Assembly (NCBI GenBank): GCA_900074725.1 | Contig: LT598454.1 | Coordinates: 378,854 to 442,853, forward strand | Length of the DNA: 64,000 nucleotides | Origin: Lachancea dasiensis | Taxonomy: Eukaryota; Ascomycota; Saccharomycetes; Saccharomycetales; Saccharomycetaceae | Reading direction: 5' to 3' | Made by a program: the position numbers and the translations under genes | Part shown: in pieces, positions 1-10,085 of the stretch | Numbering within the stretch: position 1 is the stretch's first letter | How the letters are laid out: each line of letters opens with the position of its first letter | The notes under the pieces: generated by a model | Databases searched by the model: none | Seen by the model: the letters and a program-made list of their open reading frames with translations, nothing else | What the model was told of the DNA's origin: nothing

Positions 1-3000
1 CGCATGCTACCAAACCCAGAGCTTCGAAAGCACCTGGACGGTCACCAATTATCGAAGAACAACCTATTGACCCCAATATTGCATTTCAACGTCAGTTTCC
101 CATTTTCAATTGGGGTAAGTCGTCAAAACTTGTTTATGCAGCTTCCATAGCAGTTACGGGTGGCAATTATTTTTCTTCAGCGGACCTTGGCCCTGATATC
201 CGCGTTTCCAGCTATGACAGTGTTGTGAAAGCATCCGGTTACCTCAAGGCCTTTCCTGGTCCCTTGGTGAAAGGTAAGAGTAAAGTTAGAGAAGTTCAAG
301 ACTGGATTGACGGGGCCTGCGAATTCTTTTCCAAAGAACAACCTCTCAAAGACCTCACGCTGTACCAAATACTGAAGGTCAAGCTCACAGTTGGCTCAGG
401 GCCGCAGGAGATTGCAAAGGTGTTATACAACTCAGATGAGCTATTACCTTTTCTCTCGCAACCTTCAACAAGAAAAAAGACCGCCTATAACGCTCAGAAG
501 TTGTGCGAAAATGATCAACTTAGGGTCCTAGCTGCACTGCAAACCGGTAGGCAAGAACTTGCTCTCGAACTGGCACTTTCAGAACGCGATTTCTCTATGG
601 CGTTGATTATCAGCAGTTTGTTAGGGAAGGAAAGATGGACGCAGGTCGTTGATGCCTACCTTGGCCAGGAATTCCGTTTAAGTGATGCAACGGATCACTC
701 TGTCAATCTTCTTGCTTTGATCTTTCAAGTTTCTGTGGGCAACAGTAAACGGGCCATCGATGAACTAGGCACAGATCCAGTTAAAGGAAACTGGGCTTTG
801 AATAATTGGAAGGTCATAATTGCAGGAGTTTTGAATAATGTTATTCACCATACAAATGATTCTGAATCCAGCCCTAGCGAGTTTCCCCATCAAGCTATGG
901 TTTTTCTCGTGGAATTTGGGATTTTTCTATCTCAAAAGGATATGTTTTTGGCAGGAATATGTTGCTTTGTCATTGCTGACATTCCACTATCATATCATGA
1001 GGTTATTCAGAAGTCAGAAGTGCGCTTCTCATCTGTCGGCAGCGAAAACTCGTTAGAAGGCGTTCTGCTATCTGAAATTTATGAGTTTTATCACTCTGTC
1101 AGAGATCCTAAATTCGCGCGCTTTGATCATTTACTACTTCAAAAACTCATGCACTCTTCAATTCTATTTGAAAGTGGGATGGCAACTGAGGCGCTGAAAT
1201 ATACTGACTTTGTCGCGTTGGGTTTAAGAAGTCTTCCAAAAAACAGTTCACTCTGTGCGACAGTAGAATTACGTCTCAACAGTGTATCCTCAAAACTGGC
1301 AGGGACTAGTGGCAGCTGGCTGGGGAAACCCAAACTGAGCCAAGTATGGGGCCAGTTGGATAAGTCCTTTAATAAATTTATAGGAGGGGATAGCGAGGAG
1401 ACCAACGCTGATGAATCTGGGAAAATTTTTGAAAATTTTACTCCTAGTAGCTCCAGAAACAGCTCTAAGATAGACTTAGCACAACAACCGCCTCATTTCA
1501 ATCCTTCTGTTTCGATCAATAATGCCGTTCCCCCGGCGTTTACTCCTAGCTTGTCAAGAACGCAAGCTCAGTCAACTTTTTCGTCATTTGCGGGCCCAGT
1601 CAAAGTCCGCGAATCAAATGGCAACATGATCCCAGAGAACAGAGTTGATTTACCGCAAACTTCTTGGGGCGGTACATCATCTTATAAGGTACAACCAGAA
1701 GTGGTTCCAGCTTCGTTCAGTTCCCCGAACCAACCTGTTTATTTAAATTCTCCTGCCAGGACGAAAGACCAATCATCGATAGTTATGACTCCTCCGCCAT
1801 TATTTTCATCTTCCTCTTCTAAAAGATATATGAGCAAAAGGGTCGGTAGCAGCGGAGAGGGCGTCTCTTCTGATTCCCTCTTAAGGATTGGCGATGAGAC
1901 CACCATTCCACAATCCCGTGGCAAAAGATTTGCTAAGGACAACCAGTCTCTCAGTACTGATATGTTAGCCGAGCTCCATGTAGCTCCTCCTCCGGCTTAT
2001 GGAGGCGCAGGAAGTTATTCAAGCAGACGAAATTCTACCCAGTCTCGGAGTAGTTATCAATCCCGTGCTTCCAATTTCTCATCTCCCAAACAGTCAGCCA
2101 TTGCGTGTAATCCGCCGGGCTCTGAATTTTCAGAAGAGGCTGTGAGGGAGAATGAAAGCCAGGCGCGGACCGGGGGTTATGCAACGAACTCGGAATTGTC
2201 GCAAGCTCTGTTGGCGAATGATGAGCTTGAAGATCACAGCTCTAACGACCCGGCTATGCAAGCTTGGAGTGCGAAACATGAGGAGGCTTTGCCTTTCGAT
2301 ACCCAATTAGAAAATCCCAGAACAGACCGTGTTATGAGGTCCCAATCCTCAAAGATCCAAGGACAATCAGAGGATGCAAACGAAACTGAAAATCAAGACT
2401 TGAGAGAGTCGCAGATAAATCTTCAGCCTCCAAAAATAGCGACCACCAACGAAGAGATACCTGCACATGAGATGGAAGTCTCCAGTGCTAGTAGAAGCGA
2501 CACTGAGCCGGCCAAAATGCATATACTGCCATCAACTGTCTCAAAGAACCCATATGCACCAGTTCCAACAGATAAAAAACCTAAATCGACGTACAATCCG
2601 TATGCTCCTGTTGCAGCTCAGTCCGATTCGGTGAGTATGGAACAACCTTCTATGCAGCCATTGCTTCAAAATAATCCGAGTGAAGAGCTAGATTTCTTTG
2701 CTTACGGTGGTTATAATGTGAAAGAAATCACTCCCTTAGAAGAAGATCAAGGTCGGGTAGAGATCGCGAGTGACTTCGATGCATCACATCAAAATGTCCA
2801 GGAGACTTTGAAGGACGTCGAAAATAATGATACCAATTATACTGATCAGCTCTTTGAGCGAGATGGCTACAAGTCTGATTCTGCTCCTTTGCTTTCTTCA
2901 TCGAAACTGTCTGTTGAGGAACCTCGCTTTGCACCAGCCGCAAAGCTGAGGACGTCCTCGAAGGCCGCAGATGGTGATGAGATCTTCAATACTCAGGCAC

Positions 3001-3722
3001 CCGTCATACGACCTTCTTCGAACCCAAACTTCAAGCCATTTACTCCTGCCTCAACTCCAGGCGTTGAAGACTATTATGAGGATATCATCGAAAACGCTTC
3101 TGAGGAGGATGAAGAGGATGCTGCTGAAGCGGCGAGAGCCGAACGAGAAGCGAGGGAAAAAGATGCCAAGGAAGAGGCAAGAAATAAGGAAAAGAAAGCA
3201 AAGGGAAATCAAGACAAAAACCAAAACAATGCCTCGTGGTTCGGGTGGCTACGGAAGGATCCTAACGAGAAAAAAGCCGTGAAGGCAAAGTTAGGACACC
3301 AGAACACATTTTATTACGATGAAAAGCTACAGCGATGGGTCAACAAAAATGCTACCGAAGAGGAAAAACAACAGGTATCAACCCCACCCCCTCCACCTCC
3401 TATCATCAAAAAGAAGGTCGAAAGTTCTCCTAAAGTGAAGCCCCGTTCAGGTTCAGTGGCAGGTGGTGCTTCGGCTCGAACAACGTCCTCCATTTCACCT
3501 ACAACAATTTCCATGAATAAAGAAATCATTTCTCCACCCATTGGAACGAACGACATTCCTAAGAGTGGTACACCATCTATTAATCCTAGCGTAAGTCTTT
3601 CAAGTAAGAAGGCCAATGGTTTGGATGATCTGATGTCTCTTGTGGGAAACTCAAGTGGCCAGACTACTAGAAAGAAGAAAAAGGGTACTCGTGGCTATGT
3701 CAATGTGATGAACAATTTATAG
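1..3722 (+). CDS. SEC16: Sec16, COPII coat assembly scaffold (5' end outside window)
   Basis: The frame is open from base 3 of the window to a TAG at 3720, about 1239 residues, so the N-terminus lies to the left and GTG 225 is not a start. The first part (F-P-I-F-N-W-G near base 96, then about 350 residues) is the conserved central domain that binds Sec13 in the family. A long Ser/Pro/Gln-rich stretch follows, with two N-P-Y-A-P-V motifs near 2548-2610, an acidic then Lys/Glu-rich helix (about 3100-3220) and the conserved C-terminal S-W-F-G-W-L block at 3235. Family role: peripheral ER protein organising exit sites and COPII vesicle budding. Corresponds to YPL085W. Confidence 0.95.
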   Translation, partial: HATKPRASKAPGRSPIIEEQPIDPNIAFQRQFPIFNWGKSSKLVYAASIAVTGGNYFSSADLGPDIRVSSYDSVVKASGYLKAFPGPLVKGKSKVREVQDWIDGACEFFSKEQPLKDLTLYQILKVKLTVGSGPQEIAKVLYNSDELLPFLSQPSTRKKTAYNAQKLCENDQLRVLAALQTGRQELALELALSERDFSMALIISSLLGKERWTQVVDAYLGQEFRLSDATDHSVNLLALIFQVSVGNSKRAIDELGTDPVKGNWALNNWKVIIAGVLNNVIHHTNDSESSPSEFPHQAMVFLVEFGIFLSQKDMFLAGICCFVIADIPLSYHEVIQKSEVRFSSVGSENSLEGVLLSEIYEFYHSVRDPKFARFDHLLLQKLMHSSILFESGMATEALKYTDFVALGLRSLPKNSSLCATVELRLNSVSSKLAGTSGSWLGKPKLSQVWGQLDKSFNKFIGGDSEETNADESGKIFENFTPSSSRNSSKIDLAQQPPHFNPSVSINNAVPPAFTPSLSRTQAQSTFSSFAGPVKVRESNGNMIPENRVDLPQTSWGGTSSYKVQPEVVPASFSSPNQPVYLNSPARTKDQSSIVMTPPPLFSSSSSKRYMSKRVGSSGEGVSSDSLLRIGDETTIPQSRGKRFAKDNQSLSTDMLAELHVAPPPAYGGAGSYSSRRNSTQSRSSYQSRASNFSSPKQSAIACNPPGSEFSEEAVRENESQARTGGYATNSELSQALLANDELEDHSSNDPAMQAWSAKHEEALPFDTQLENPRTDRVMRSQSSKIQGQSEDANETENQDLRESQINLQPPKIATTNEEIPAHEMEVSSASRSDTEPAKMHILPSTVSKNPYAPVPTDKKPKSTYNPYAPVAAQSDSVSMEQPSMQPLLQNNPSEELDFFAYGGYNVKEITPLEEDQGRVEIASDFDASHQNVQETLKDVENNDTNYTDQLFERDGYKSDSAPLLSSSKLSVEEPRFAPAAKLRTSSKAADGDEIFNTQAPVIRPSSNPNFKPFTPASTPGVEDYYEDIIENASEEDEEDAAEAARAEREAREKDAKEEARNKEKKAKGNQDKNQNNASWFGWLRKDPNEKKAVKAKLGHQNTFYYDEKLQRWVNKNATEEEKQQVSTPPPPPPIIKKKVESSPKVKPRSGSVAGGASARTTSSISPTTISMNKEIISPPIGTNDIPKSGTPSINPSVSLSSKKANGLDDLMSLVGNSSGQTTRKKKKGTRGYVNVMNNL

Positions 3723-3908
3723 TCAATTAAATGTTTACAGCTTTTTAATAGTATCTCAAAAGTTTTACCAGTTTATATCCCCTCTCGCAATGTGCTACAG
3801 TAGGTTTTCGTTTTTCACTATTATCGCTCAATGTGTGTTTGCAGGTTATAAACAAAAAAAATCAACTGATAAGTTTCTTAAGTTATGTACAGGAAATTTT
3901 ATAGCCGG

Positions 3909-4736
3909 CTATTTGTCTTTAACGTCTACACGGTAAAGATCACCACAAGTTTTCATTCTTTGGATTGCTGTCTGCATGTTATCTTCGTAATTTTTTGGAA
4001 GTTTAGCCTGAGGATGACTCTCGAAAACTGAACCAATTAGAATGAGCTCATCAGTAGAAGCGTCACACAGAAAAGCTACATAATCTGTAACATCCCGGTC
4101 CAGATTTTCAGTCTCATGCGTGCGTTTGTTGAGCTTGATGAGTCTCTGTTTTGTCTCAAACTTATAGATGAGCTGAATATGCTCCAATGGACGACCAGGA
4201 ATCATCATAACTTGCACTGAGGTGAGCTTGGGAACCTTATGAAATTTGAGTAGTTGCCAGTCAAGGTCTATAGTTTTTGGAATTTGTTTGGCTCTTGAAC
4301 TTAAAGATTCCTCGACCCACAAGGAAATATGGGGCTTGACCGATGCCAGATTTCTCGCGGCAAACGCTTTATTAACCTGAACATAACTTTCAATGGCTCT
4401 GTTTTTCCAAAGAAGGAAATTAGGCTTGAAGCCCGATTGGTATCTGAACAATGCAACTTGTACCGTATTGAGACCGAACGTGTATATGCGCCTGATTAGA
4501 GCATTGCTGAAGACGACTGGATGACGAAAAAAATTTGGTAGATTCTTATATGACGGAGGAATGTACAGCTCTGAAGAGATACCCAGATGTCTCGGGTTAA
4601 AGTCTGCCGGTTTGGATTTTTTGTTAGCTCCTTCAGCTTGTTGCCAAGAGGAAGTTGTGACAGACAAAGATCTGCTTAAAAGTAACCCATTTCTGGAGGT
4701 TCGCAGTGTAGTTCGAGGAAGGGCACTTAGAAACAT
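3909..4736 (-). CDS. MBA1: Mba1, mitoribosome receptor of the mitochondrial inner membrane
   Basis: 275 codons from ATG 4736, close to the 278 residues of S. cerevisiae Mba1 (YBR185C). The first 30 or so residues are Arg/Ser/Leu-rich without acidic residues, a matrix-targeting presequence. The body has the Tim44-like fold region typical of Mba1. In the family the protein is attached to the matrix face of the inner membrane and positions ribosomes for co-translational insertion with Oxa1. It converges on SEC16 with 186 bp between the stops. Its chromosome II origin next to a chromosome XVI gene is one sign of interleaved synteny. Confidence 0.93.
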   Translation of the reverse strand: MFLSALPRTTLRTSRNGLLLSRSLSVTTSSWQQAEGANKKSKPADFNPRHLGISSELYIPPSYKNLPNFFRHPVVFSNALIRRIYTFGLNTVQVALFRYQSGFKPNFLLWKNRAIESYVQVNKAFAARNLASVKPHISLWVEESLSSRAKQIPKTIDLDWQLLKFHKVPKLTSVQVMMIPGRPLEHIQLIYKFETKQRLIKLNKRTHETENLDRDVTDYVAFLCDASTDELILIGSVFESHPQAKLPKNYEDNMQTAIQRMKTCGDLYRVDVKDK

Positions 4737-5969
4737 GCTGAACGCCTTGAAAAGAACGATTCCCTAGGACGAACGTTAGTTTATTGACAGATGTGGAGGA
4801 AGTTAATTTTCGAAGTTTTTCAACCGCCCTGTCAACGTTACGAGCATCCATCAGAAGAGCACTTCAGACGTACTACAGTTTTGCAAGAGTAATGAGGACC
4901 ACTGTCGATAGTTATCCATTACGATGGGTGACGTTCATCATACTTGCTCACTACTGCTCATCTTCTTCCGAGCCGAAGGTTTTTGTGAGTAGATAAGAGA
5001 GGAACTGGTGCAAGGTGAGTAAGTGACAACTGGTCAGAAAACTAGGCAACTAACAATTGGGACACAGGAGAATTTAAAAAGCTGAATAGTCCACATAACG
5101 ATTAACTCTACTTGATTTTCTAGCTTCTCAAGTTTATCTAAATTTTGTTGAATTCTGTTGTAGAGATAATCAATTAAGATGGCCACCAGAGTTTTGTCAG
5201 TGAGCAAATACCCAACCAGACGAGTAGAAGCACTGCCGCTGCAACCAACTATCACACGAATATTAGAACGAGTATGAGCTTCGGTGGAAAAACGCAAATG
5301 TGAGACGCGTCAATGCTGTAAAAAGTGATTAAAGATGGCTATTAAAATGAATCAGCCCGATGCTATTTCTAGCATGGAGAAGCGAATGGAAACACCCCCA
5401 TAATAGCCAACTACGAGCGGATATCAGCTCTCAATTTCATATCAACTATCGCTTAAGATTATTAAGAACTATATGTGGCGCCAGAAATTACCATGCGCAG
5501 AAGATCCCCTGCTAAAGCTCGATATATCCAACCGGGAAAGCCCACACAAAAAGTGATAGGGCTTGATAGCATAAAATCAACTCCTAGCCCTGTTTGCTCC
5601 TACGCATAGGCGCGGTGGATTACTGTAACGCCAACTAACATTTCCACAAACCTTTTGGTCGAAGAGGCAGTAAGTATATCGCTAGATTACGAAGAAGAAT
5701 CATCAGAACTGCTCGTGATATTTGCTGGACATGCTCGATATCGAACTACCACACAGGCGGTTTCCGTCGTCAAGGTATGTCAGTAATATCTTGCCAGAGG
5801 TATATTATCGTTCAATGTGAGATCAGGCAAAATTGACCTATGGAAAAGGGACAGTAGAGCATGATAGTAAGGCCGTGTTACCATAGTAGGCCGCTGTCTA
5901 TCACGAAGCAAGAAGATCGACAGTTACAGTTCCTCTTTTCCACGTCTTAAGAAATTTATCTCACTGATT
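4737..5969. other. 1.2-kb intergenic region between MBA1 and BRO1
   Basis: No recognised gene. MBA1 and BRO1 diverge from here, so both promoters must lie within it. Only short open frames occur, including a 5034-5297 minus-strand frame with no usable ATG and a 22-codon plus-strand frame beginning at 5336. The one coding-like stretch (5493-5786) is listed separately. Confidence 0.5.
5493..5786 (+). pseudogene. Unidentified exon-like ORF with an in-frame TAG
   Basis: ATG 5493 opens 38 codons (R-R-R-S-P-A-K-A-R-Y-I-Q-P-G start) ending in TAG 5607. The same frame then stays open for 58 codons with protein-like composition (acidic D-Y-E-E-E-S-S-E-L followed by L-V-I-F-A-G-H) up to TAA 5784. The last codons contain GTATGT at 5775-5780 directly after AAG, a consensus 5' splice site. 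It could be a decayed gene, an intron-bearing gene whose other exons I cannot place (GCATAG at 5604-5609 could itself be a 3' splice site), or chance. I do not recognise the product. No gene lies here in either matching S. cerevisiae block. Confidence 0.3.
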
Positions 5970-8432
5970 ATGAAAACTCTGCTGCTCGGGTTTAAAATTA
6001 AAGATACGGAAAGTCTCAACTGGGGAAAAGCATTGGCTTTGTATCTAAAGAAATCCTATGGATCTTCCACTTGGAGCCAGTTTTTTGACGCAAAACTTGC
6101 TGAAAACCTAGACCATTTACGCAGTAATGCTAATGGCAATTTAGCTCCAGAGGCCCTTGTGGAACAGCTTTTCCTGTACTATAGTTTTCTCGAACAGCTA
6201 CATCTTCGGTTGGGTGGGAATTCAGGTCAGCTAAATCTAGATTTTACATGGTATGATGCAGCTTACACAACAGCAAGTGGGTCACAAAAGTACACACAAA
6301 GAACTGTGGCGTTTGAGAAATCTAGCATCCTGTATAACCTAGGTACAACCCTGACACAACTCGCGAAGGAAAAGGTCGATAGTGACGTTAAAAAGTCGAT
6401 TGGATATCTTTCTCGTGCTTTTACTTGTTTTCAGTATTTGAGCGAAAACTTTCTAAATTCGCCCTCAGTTGACCTTCAAGCCGAGAATACAAAATTTCTA
6501 GCCGACTTGTGCCATGCCGAAGCTCAGGAGCTTTTTTTACTGCAAATTGTTAATGGGCCTGAGGTTGCGAAGCATGCCTCACTAATAGCTAAACTAGCGT
6601 TCATGGCTTCTTCACTATATCAGAAAATTTTAGACTTTTATGATACCGAAGCCGACATTGCCAAGACAGAGGTTCCTTATGGAGAGAGTAAATGGAAAAG
6701 CATTATCACCTGTAAGTTGCATTACTACAAAAGCGTTTCGGCTTTTAATTATGGCATGGCTCTTGAGCAGCAACAGAAGTTCGGAAACGCTATTGCCTTT
6801 CTGCAAATTGCTCAAGAATCAATCACGGCAGCTTTGTCGCATAAACTTCACGTCAAGGATGTCATTGACTTGGAGTCTCTTAAATCGTTAATTGCAGCCA
6901 AACATAAAGCATTGATCAAAGACAATGATTTCATTTATCATGAATCTATACCGTCCGACGTGTCCATGGAACTCATCAAGTCCATGGATGCCATTAAGCC
7001 GCAAACGTTGACCCAGCTGTTAAAAACATACATGGAGAAAGTAGCCGAACCCGCAGATATTATGTTCAAGGGCATAATTCCTGTCGAAGTTTACGAAAAG
7101 GAGAGCATATATTCAGAGCAAAAATCAGATTTACTGAGAAGGGAACTGGAAGTTGCCGATACTGCCGATTGGGAATATACATCATTTGTGGAGTTCACAA
7201 CTTTGCCTAAGATCCTGATGGACCTGAACGACAGATACACAAGCTCAAGAGGTAGCCGTCGATTGGAAAATCCACAGCTCACCATGATGAAAGACCAAAT
7301 CGACGCTTGGTCTAAGTTCGTTCTCCAGTCGAAGTACAATGACGTTGAACGTCAAATCAAGGTGGTCGTCGATCTCAGGAAACAGATACTAGAATCGTTG
7401 TCTTCTATACCAGCGGAACAGACGGAGAATGCGGTCAAACTCAAGTCGTCATTAGTAGCGGCCTCCAAGTCCGATGAGAAGTTATTTTCTTTTGTAGAAT
7501 CTCATTTACAAGAGATACAATTGTTAAGGGCGCCCGAACTCTTGAATCAGCAATGGAAGGAGTTGACTGCGTCAGAGCACGAAGAACCAAACCTACTAGA
7601 CATGGATGATGACAAAAATGAGGAAATTAGACTGAAAATAAAAAGCGTCTCAAATCAGCATGAGGACCTCAAAGTTTTGAAAGACGAGAGATCCAGAGTT
7701 GTACAGGATCTAAAAAAATCGGTTAACGAAGACGATATCACAAGAGTAATTTTATTGAATTCCGGGGCGACTGATACTGAACTCAAAGAGATTTTTGAAA
7801 GGGAGCTCGACAAGTTTAAACCACTGAGCACTCGGATAGAGGCGACTATCTTCAAGCAGCGCAGCCTGATCAACTCGATCAAAATCAGTTTAGATGCGAT
7901 TTTCAAGCTGACAGGTGTGGACGAAGAGTCTAGTAACAGCGATTCAAACTTGGCGAAACGCAATAATTTTTATGACAAGCTCAACAAAGCCTTTACGAAC
8001 TTTTCTGTTTTCGTAAATGATTTACCCAAGGGATTGCTGTTCTATGAATCGTTACTTAAAATGTCAAGCGATTTGCGATCATTTGGATCTGTACCACAAA
8101 GGGGTGTTGCTCCCGATCCCGCCCCCTCTTTGCCTGGTCAATTTAGTCGAGAGTTTCAGCAACTGAGTGTCTCTTCAGAAGCTCCCAATTTTGGGCAAAG
8201 TACCGCCCCTGGTGGGCCCCCGGTGCCTCCTCGAACTTACGGCGAACAACAAGGTTATAACCAATCTGGTCCTTCACTACCAGTGATTCCTCCGAAAGAA
8301 CCACCATCCGGTATGACTGGGCTGATGGTAAGCCAGTCACATTCTTATCAGACGCCCGAACAAAATCCGACCTCCTTTTACAACAATCCTTCGGTGTTCG
8401 ATGAAAGCTTGTATTCTCGCTATAGTGGCTAG
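5970..8432 (+). CDS. BRO1: Bro1, ESCRT-associated ALIX-like protein
   Basis: 820 codons from ATG 5970. Residues 1 to about 390 form a Bro1 domain (Y-L-K-K-S-Y-G-S-S near the start, F-T-W-Y-D-A, F-E-K-S-S-I-L-Y-N, N-F-L-N-S-P-S-V-D). A helical V-domain region runs to about 700, and a proline-rich tail has P-P-V-P-P-R near 750. The terminal N-P-S-V-F-D-E-S-L-Y-S block matches the conserved end of yeast Bro1. Family role: works with Snf7/ESCRT-III at endosomes, recruits the Doa4 deubiquitinase and drives cargo sorting into multivesicular bodies. Corresponds to YPL084W. It converges on SEN54 with only 31 bp between the stops. Confidence 0.96.
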   Translation: MKTLLLGFKIKDTESLNWGKALALYLKKSYGSSTWSQFFDAKLAENLDHLRSNANGNLAPEALVEQLFLYYSFLEQLHLRLGGNSGQLNLDFTWYDAAYTTASGSQKYTQRTVAFEKSSILYNLGTTLTQLAKEKVDSDVKKSIGYLSRAFTCFQYLSENFLNSPSVDLQAENTKFLADLCHAEAQELFLLQIVNGPEVAKHASLIAKLAFMASSLYQKILDFYDTEADIAKTEVPYGESKWKSIITCKLHYYKSVSAFNYGMALEQQQKFGNAIAFLQIAQESITAALSHKLHVKDVIDLESLKSLIAAKHKALIKDNDFIYHESIPSDVSMELIKSMDAIKPQTLTQLLKTYMEKVAEPADIMFKGIIPVEVYEKESIYSEQKSDLLRRELEVADTADWEYTSFVEFTTLPKILMDLNDRYTSSRGSRRLENPQLTMMKDQIDAWSKFVLQSKYNDVERQIKVVVDLRKQILESLSSIPAEQTENAVKLKSSLVAASKSDEKLFSFVESHLQEIQLLRAPELLNQQWKELTASEHEEPNLLDMDDDKNEEIRLKIKSVSNQHEDLKVLKDERSRVVQDLKKSVNEDDITRVILLNSGATDTELKEIFERELDKFKPLSTRIEATIFKQRSLINSIKISLDAIFKLTGVDEESSNSDSNLAKRNNFYDKLNKAFTNFSVFVNDLPKGLLFYESLLKMSSDLRSFGSVPQRGVAPDPAPSLPGQFSREFQQLSVSSEAPNFGQSTAPGGPPVPPRTYGEQQGYNQSGPSLPVIPPKEPPSGMTGLMVSQSHSYQTPEQNPTSFYNNPSVFDESLYSRYSG

Positions 8433-8463
8433 AATAAATATGCATGGAAAAGCTATTGTTCGT

Positions 8464-9753
8464 CTATTTACCCGCGCTGCGGTCCGAGCTAGTCTTCCGC
8501 TTGTTACGAGAGTTCGACTTTATGATGGGAGAACGCTTAGGATCGAACCACACCTTTTCAGAGCCGAAATCAGATTCCGTTAGGCGAACAAAGCTAATCA
8601 ATCCGTCATCCATGAGAGCCAGTATAAAGCTTCTGTAGCCTTTTTTCAAACGTCTTTGCTGTTCAACGTGAGGTGCAACTGGTTTGCTCTGGCGCTGGGC
8701 CTTTCCTTTCTCTGGCGGTGTCTTACCACTCAACGACTCTGGCACGAGGCTGTCTACCTTCGTATTTAGATTTTTAAACAGAAGCTTCATCTCAGAGTAA
8801 GTCGGGAATTTGTAATCTTTGGTATTTTTGTTCACAACTAGCACTTGGAAGTCTGGCCAACCCGGTGCCTTCTTTTTAAAGCTGCCCTGAGGTTTCCAAA
8901 CATCAAACGTGAACGATCGAGAGGAGTCCCCCTCCTTTAAGGTTAATAATTTCTCGCCTTGTAGATCCTGAATGGTTTTGGGAGCTACATAATGGGGAAT
9001 CAGCTTGCTGAGTGCGTCATATATTTGGCCAGACGAGGTGTACCGCATCAAATGGAACTGCAACGGGTGGTAGGTTGGTGTCCGGAAAATATCAAACTGC
9101 CTTCTTGCTAAGGAGCGAAAGGATTGGAAGAGACTTGGTATCGCCTTGGGGACTTCTCGATGGGTCATTTCTTGCCTTGGCTGAGAGTTCATTACAATAA
9201 ACCCTAACCTCTTCAAATGTGCGTATACGGCAAATTCATCAGCTTCCTGAGGTGACTTGAAAAGCATATACAGATCTTCTATGCTCAGCGAAGGATCTAG
9301 ATCATGGTCTTGGCGTTCACTGTGCTTGAAATAAGGCGTTATGGTACCTCTTTCCGCCAGGTAGACGAGCTCATGAAATGTCAGCCAACATACTCCTTTT
9401 CTGTCGACTTTACCAATAGTATGCATAAAGCTGCCCTTGGGCTTGGGGACGAACGCAGAATGAAGCTCGGGCACATAGAAAGCATGCGTCAGATTTTTTA
9501 TCACAGTACCTCTTGCGGCGTCCGAGAGGGAATCGAACATAGCTTTCCTAGCCTTGTAAAGAAGTAGTTCCTGTGCATCAGTGCCATCAGGCCCATAGTC
9601 TTTCTCACCTCTTTTCGGTACCACGACCTGGCTTTTGGAGAGCTTGGCGATATGCGACCAATCTTGCGACAATTCATCACCTTCGGCATCCGAGTCGACG
9701 AGCGCAGATCGCACTGCCGAATCTTCAACTACCTCAATAACGCCAACACTCAT
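8464..9753 (-). CDS. SEN54: Sen54, tRNA-splicing endonuclease subunit
   Basis: 429 codons from ATG 9753 (S. cerevisiae Sen54, YPL083C, has 467). The N-terminal half carries the Sen54 domain: W-S-H-I-A-K-L-S, then a K-G-S-F-M-H-T-I-G segment and G-V-C-W-L-T-F-H-E-L-V-Y-L-A-E-R-G. The C-terminus is basic. Sen54 is a structural, non-catalytic partner of Sen2 in the heterotetramer that removes introns from pre-tRNAs, in yeast at the mitochondrial surface. A tRNA gene follows 139 bp beyond its start. That neighbour is coincidental in function: tRNA-Glu has no intron. Confidence 0.94.
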   Translation of the reverse strand: MSVGVIEVVEDSAVRSALVDSDAEGDELSQDWSHIAKLSKSQVVVPKRGEKDYGPDGTDAQELLLYKARKAMFDSLSDAARGTVIKNLTHAFYVPELHSAFVPKPKGSFMHTIGKVDRKGVCWLTFHELVYLAERGTITPYFKHSERQDHDLDPSLSIEDLYMLFKSPQEADEFAVYAHLKRLGFIVMNSQPRQEMTHREVPKAIPSLFQSFRSLARRQFDIFRTPTYHPLQFHLMRYTSSGQIYDALSKLIPHYVAPKTIQDLQGEKLLTLKEGDSSRSFTFDVWKPQGSFKKKAPGWPDFQVLVVNKNTKDYKFPTYSEMKLLFKNLNTKVDSLVPESLSGKTPPEKGKAQRQSKPVAPHVEQQRRLKKGYRSFILALMDDGLISFVRLTESDFGSEKVWFDPKRSPIIKSNSRNKRKTSSDRSAGK

Positions 9754-9869
9754 ACCAAATAAACGGTTTGCAATCGCTCAACGTCGCAGTACGCCAAGCT
9801 ACCACTACTGCCAAACACTGGGCCGATGAGCTCTTGAATTTGTATGCACCAGTGATATTACAGTACTCT

Positions 9870-9890
9870 AAAAAAAAAATAATTAAAAAA
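9870..9890 (-). terminator. RNA polymerase III terminator of tRNA-Glu
   Basis: Read on the minus strand, six T residues (9890-9885) start one base after the tRNA 3' end, and a second run of ten T residues follows at 9879-9870. Runs of this kind terminate RNA polymerase III. Confidence 0.85.
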
Positions 9891-9891
9891 G

Positions 9892-9963
9892 CTCCGATAC
9901 GGGGAGTCGAACCCCGGTCTCCACGGTGAAAGCGTGATGTGATAGCCGTTACACTATATCGGA
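9892..9963 (-). tRNA. tE(UUC): tRNA-Glu (anticodon UUC)
   Basis: The 72-nt reverse complement begins TCCGATATAGTGTAACGG and ends GTATCGGAG. It folds as a cloverleaf with acceptor stem TCCGATA/TATCGGA, discriminator G, anticodon loop CTTTCAC with anticodon TTC, and B box GGTTCGACTCC. No intron and no encoded CCA, as usual in eukaryotes. It matches S. cerevisiae tE(UUC) as I remember it. T runs on the minus strand directly after its 3' end serve as terminator. Confidence 0.98.
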
Positions 9964-10085
9964 TATCAGTATCGCTAATAATGAATCTGGAAACTATACC
10001 TCCGTCAAGAGGTCACGCACTCTCCCAAAAGAGAACCGTGTACCTTTTAGATCCAAAATATACGCTACATAAGTTGCCACGCACT

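Noticed and set aside
5034-5297. 87-codon minus-strand frame downstream of the MBA1 promoter
   Set aside because: Opens at TTG and has no ATG until near its end; no splice signals that would supply one were found.
5604-5612. Programmed stop-codon readthrough at TAG 5607
   Set aside because: The following bases (GCG CGG) do not fit the CAR-YYA context known to promote readthrough in yeast.
9964-10085. Possible LTR or retroelement remnant beside tRNA-Glu
   Set aside because: tRNA genes are common insertion sites, but no TG...CA-bounded repeat or retroelement sequence is visible on either side.
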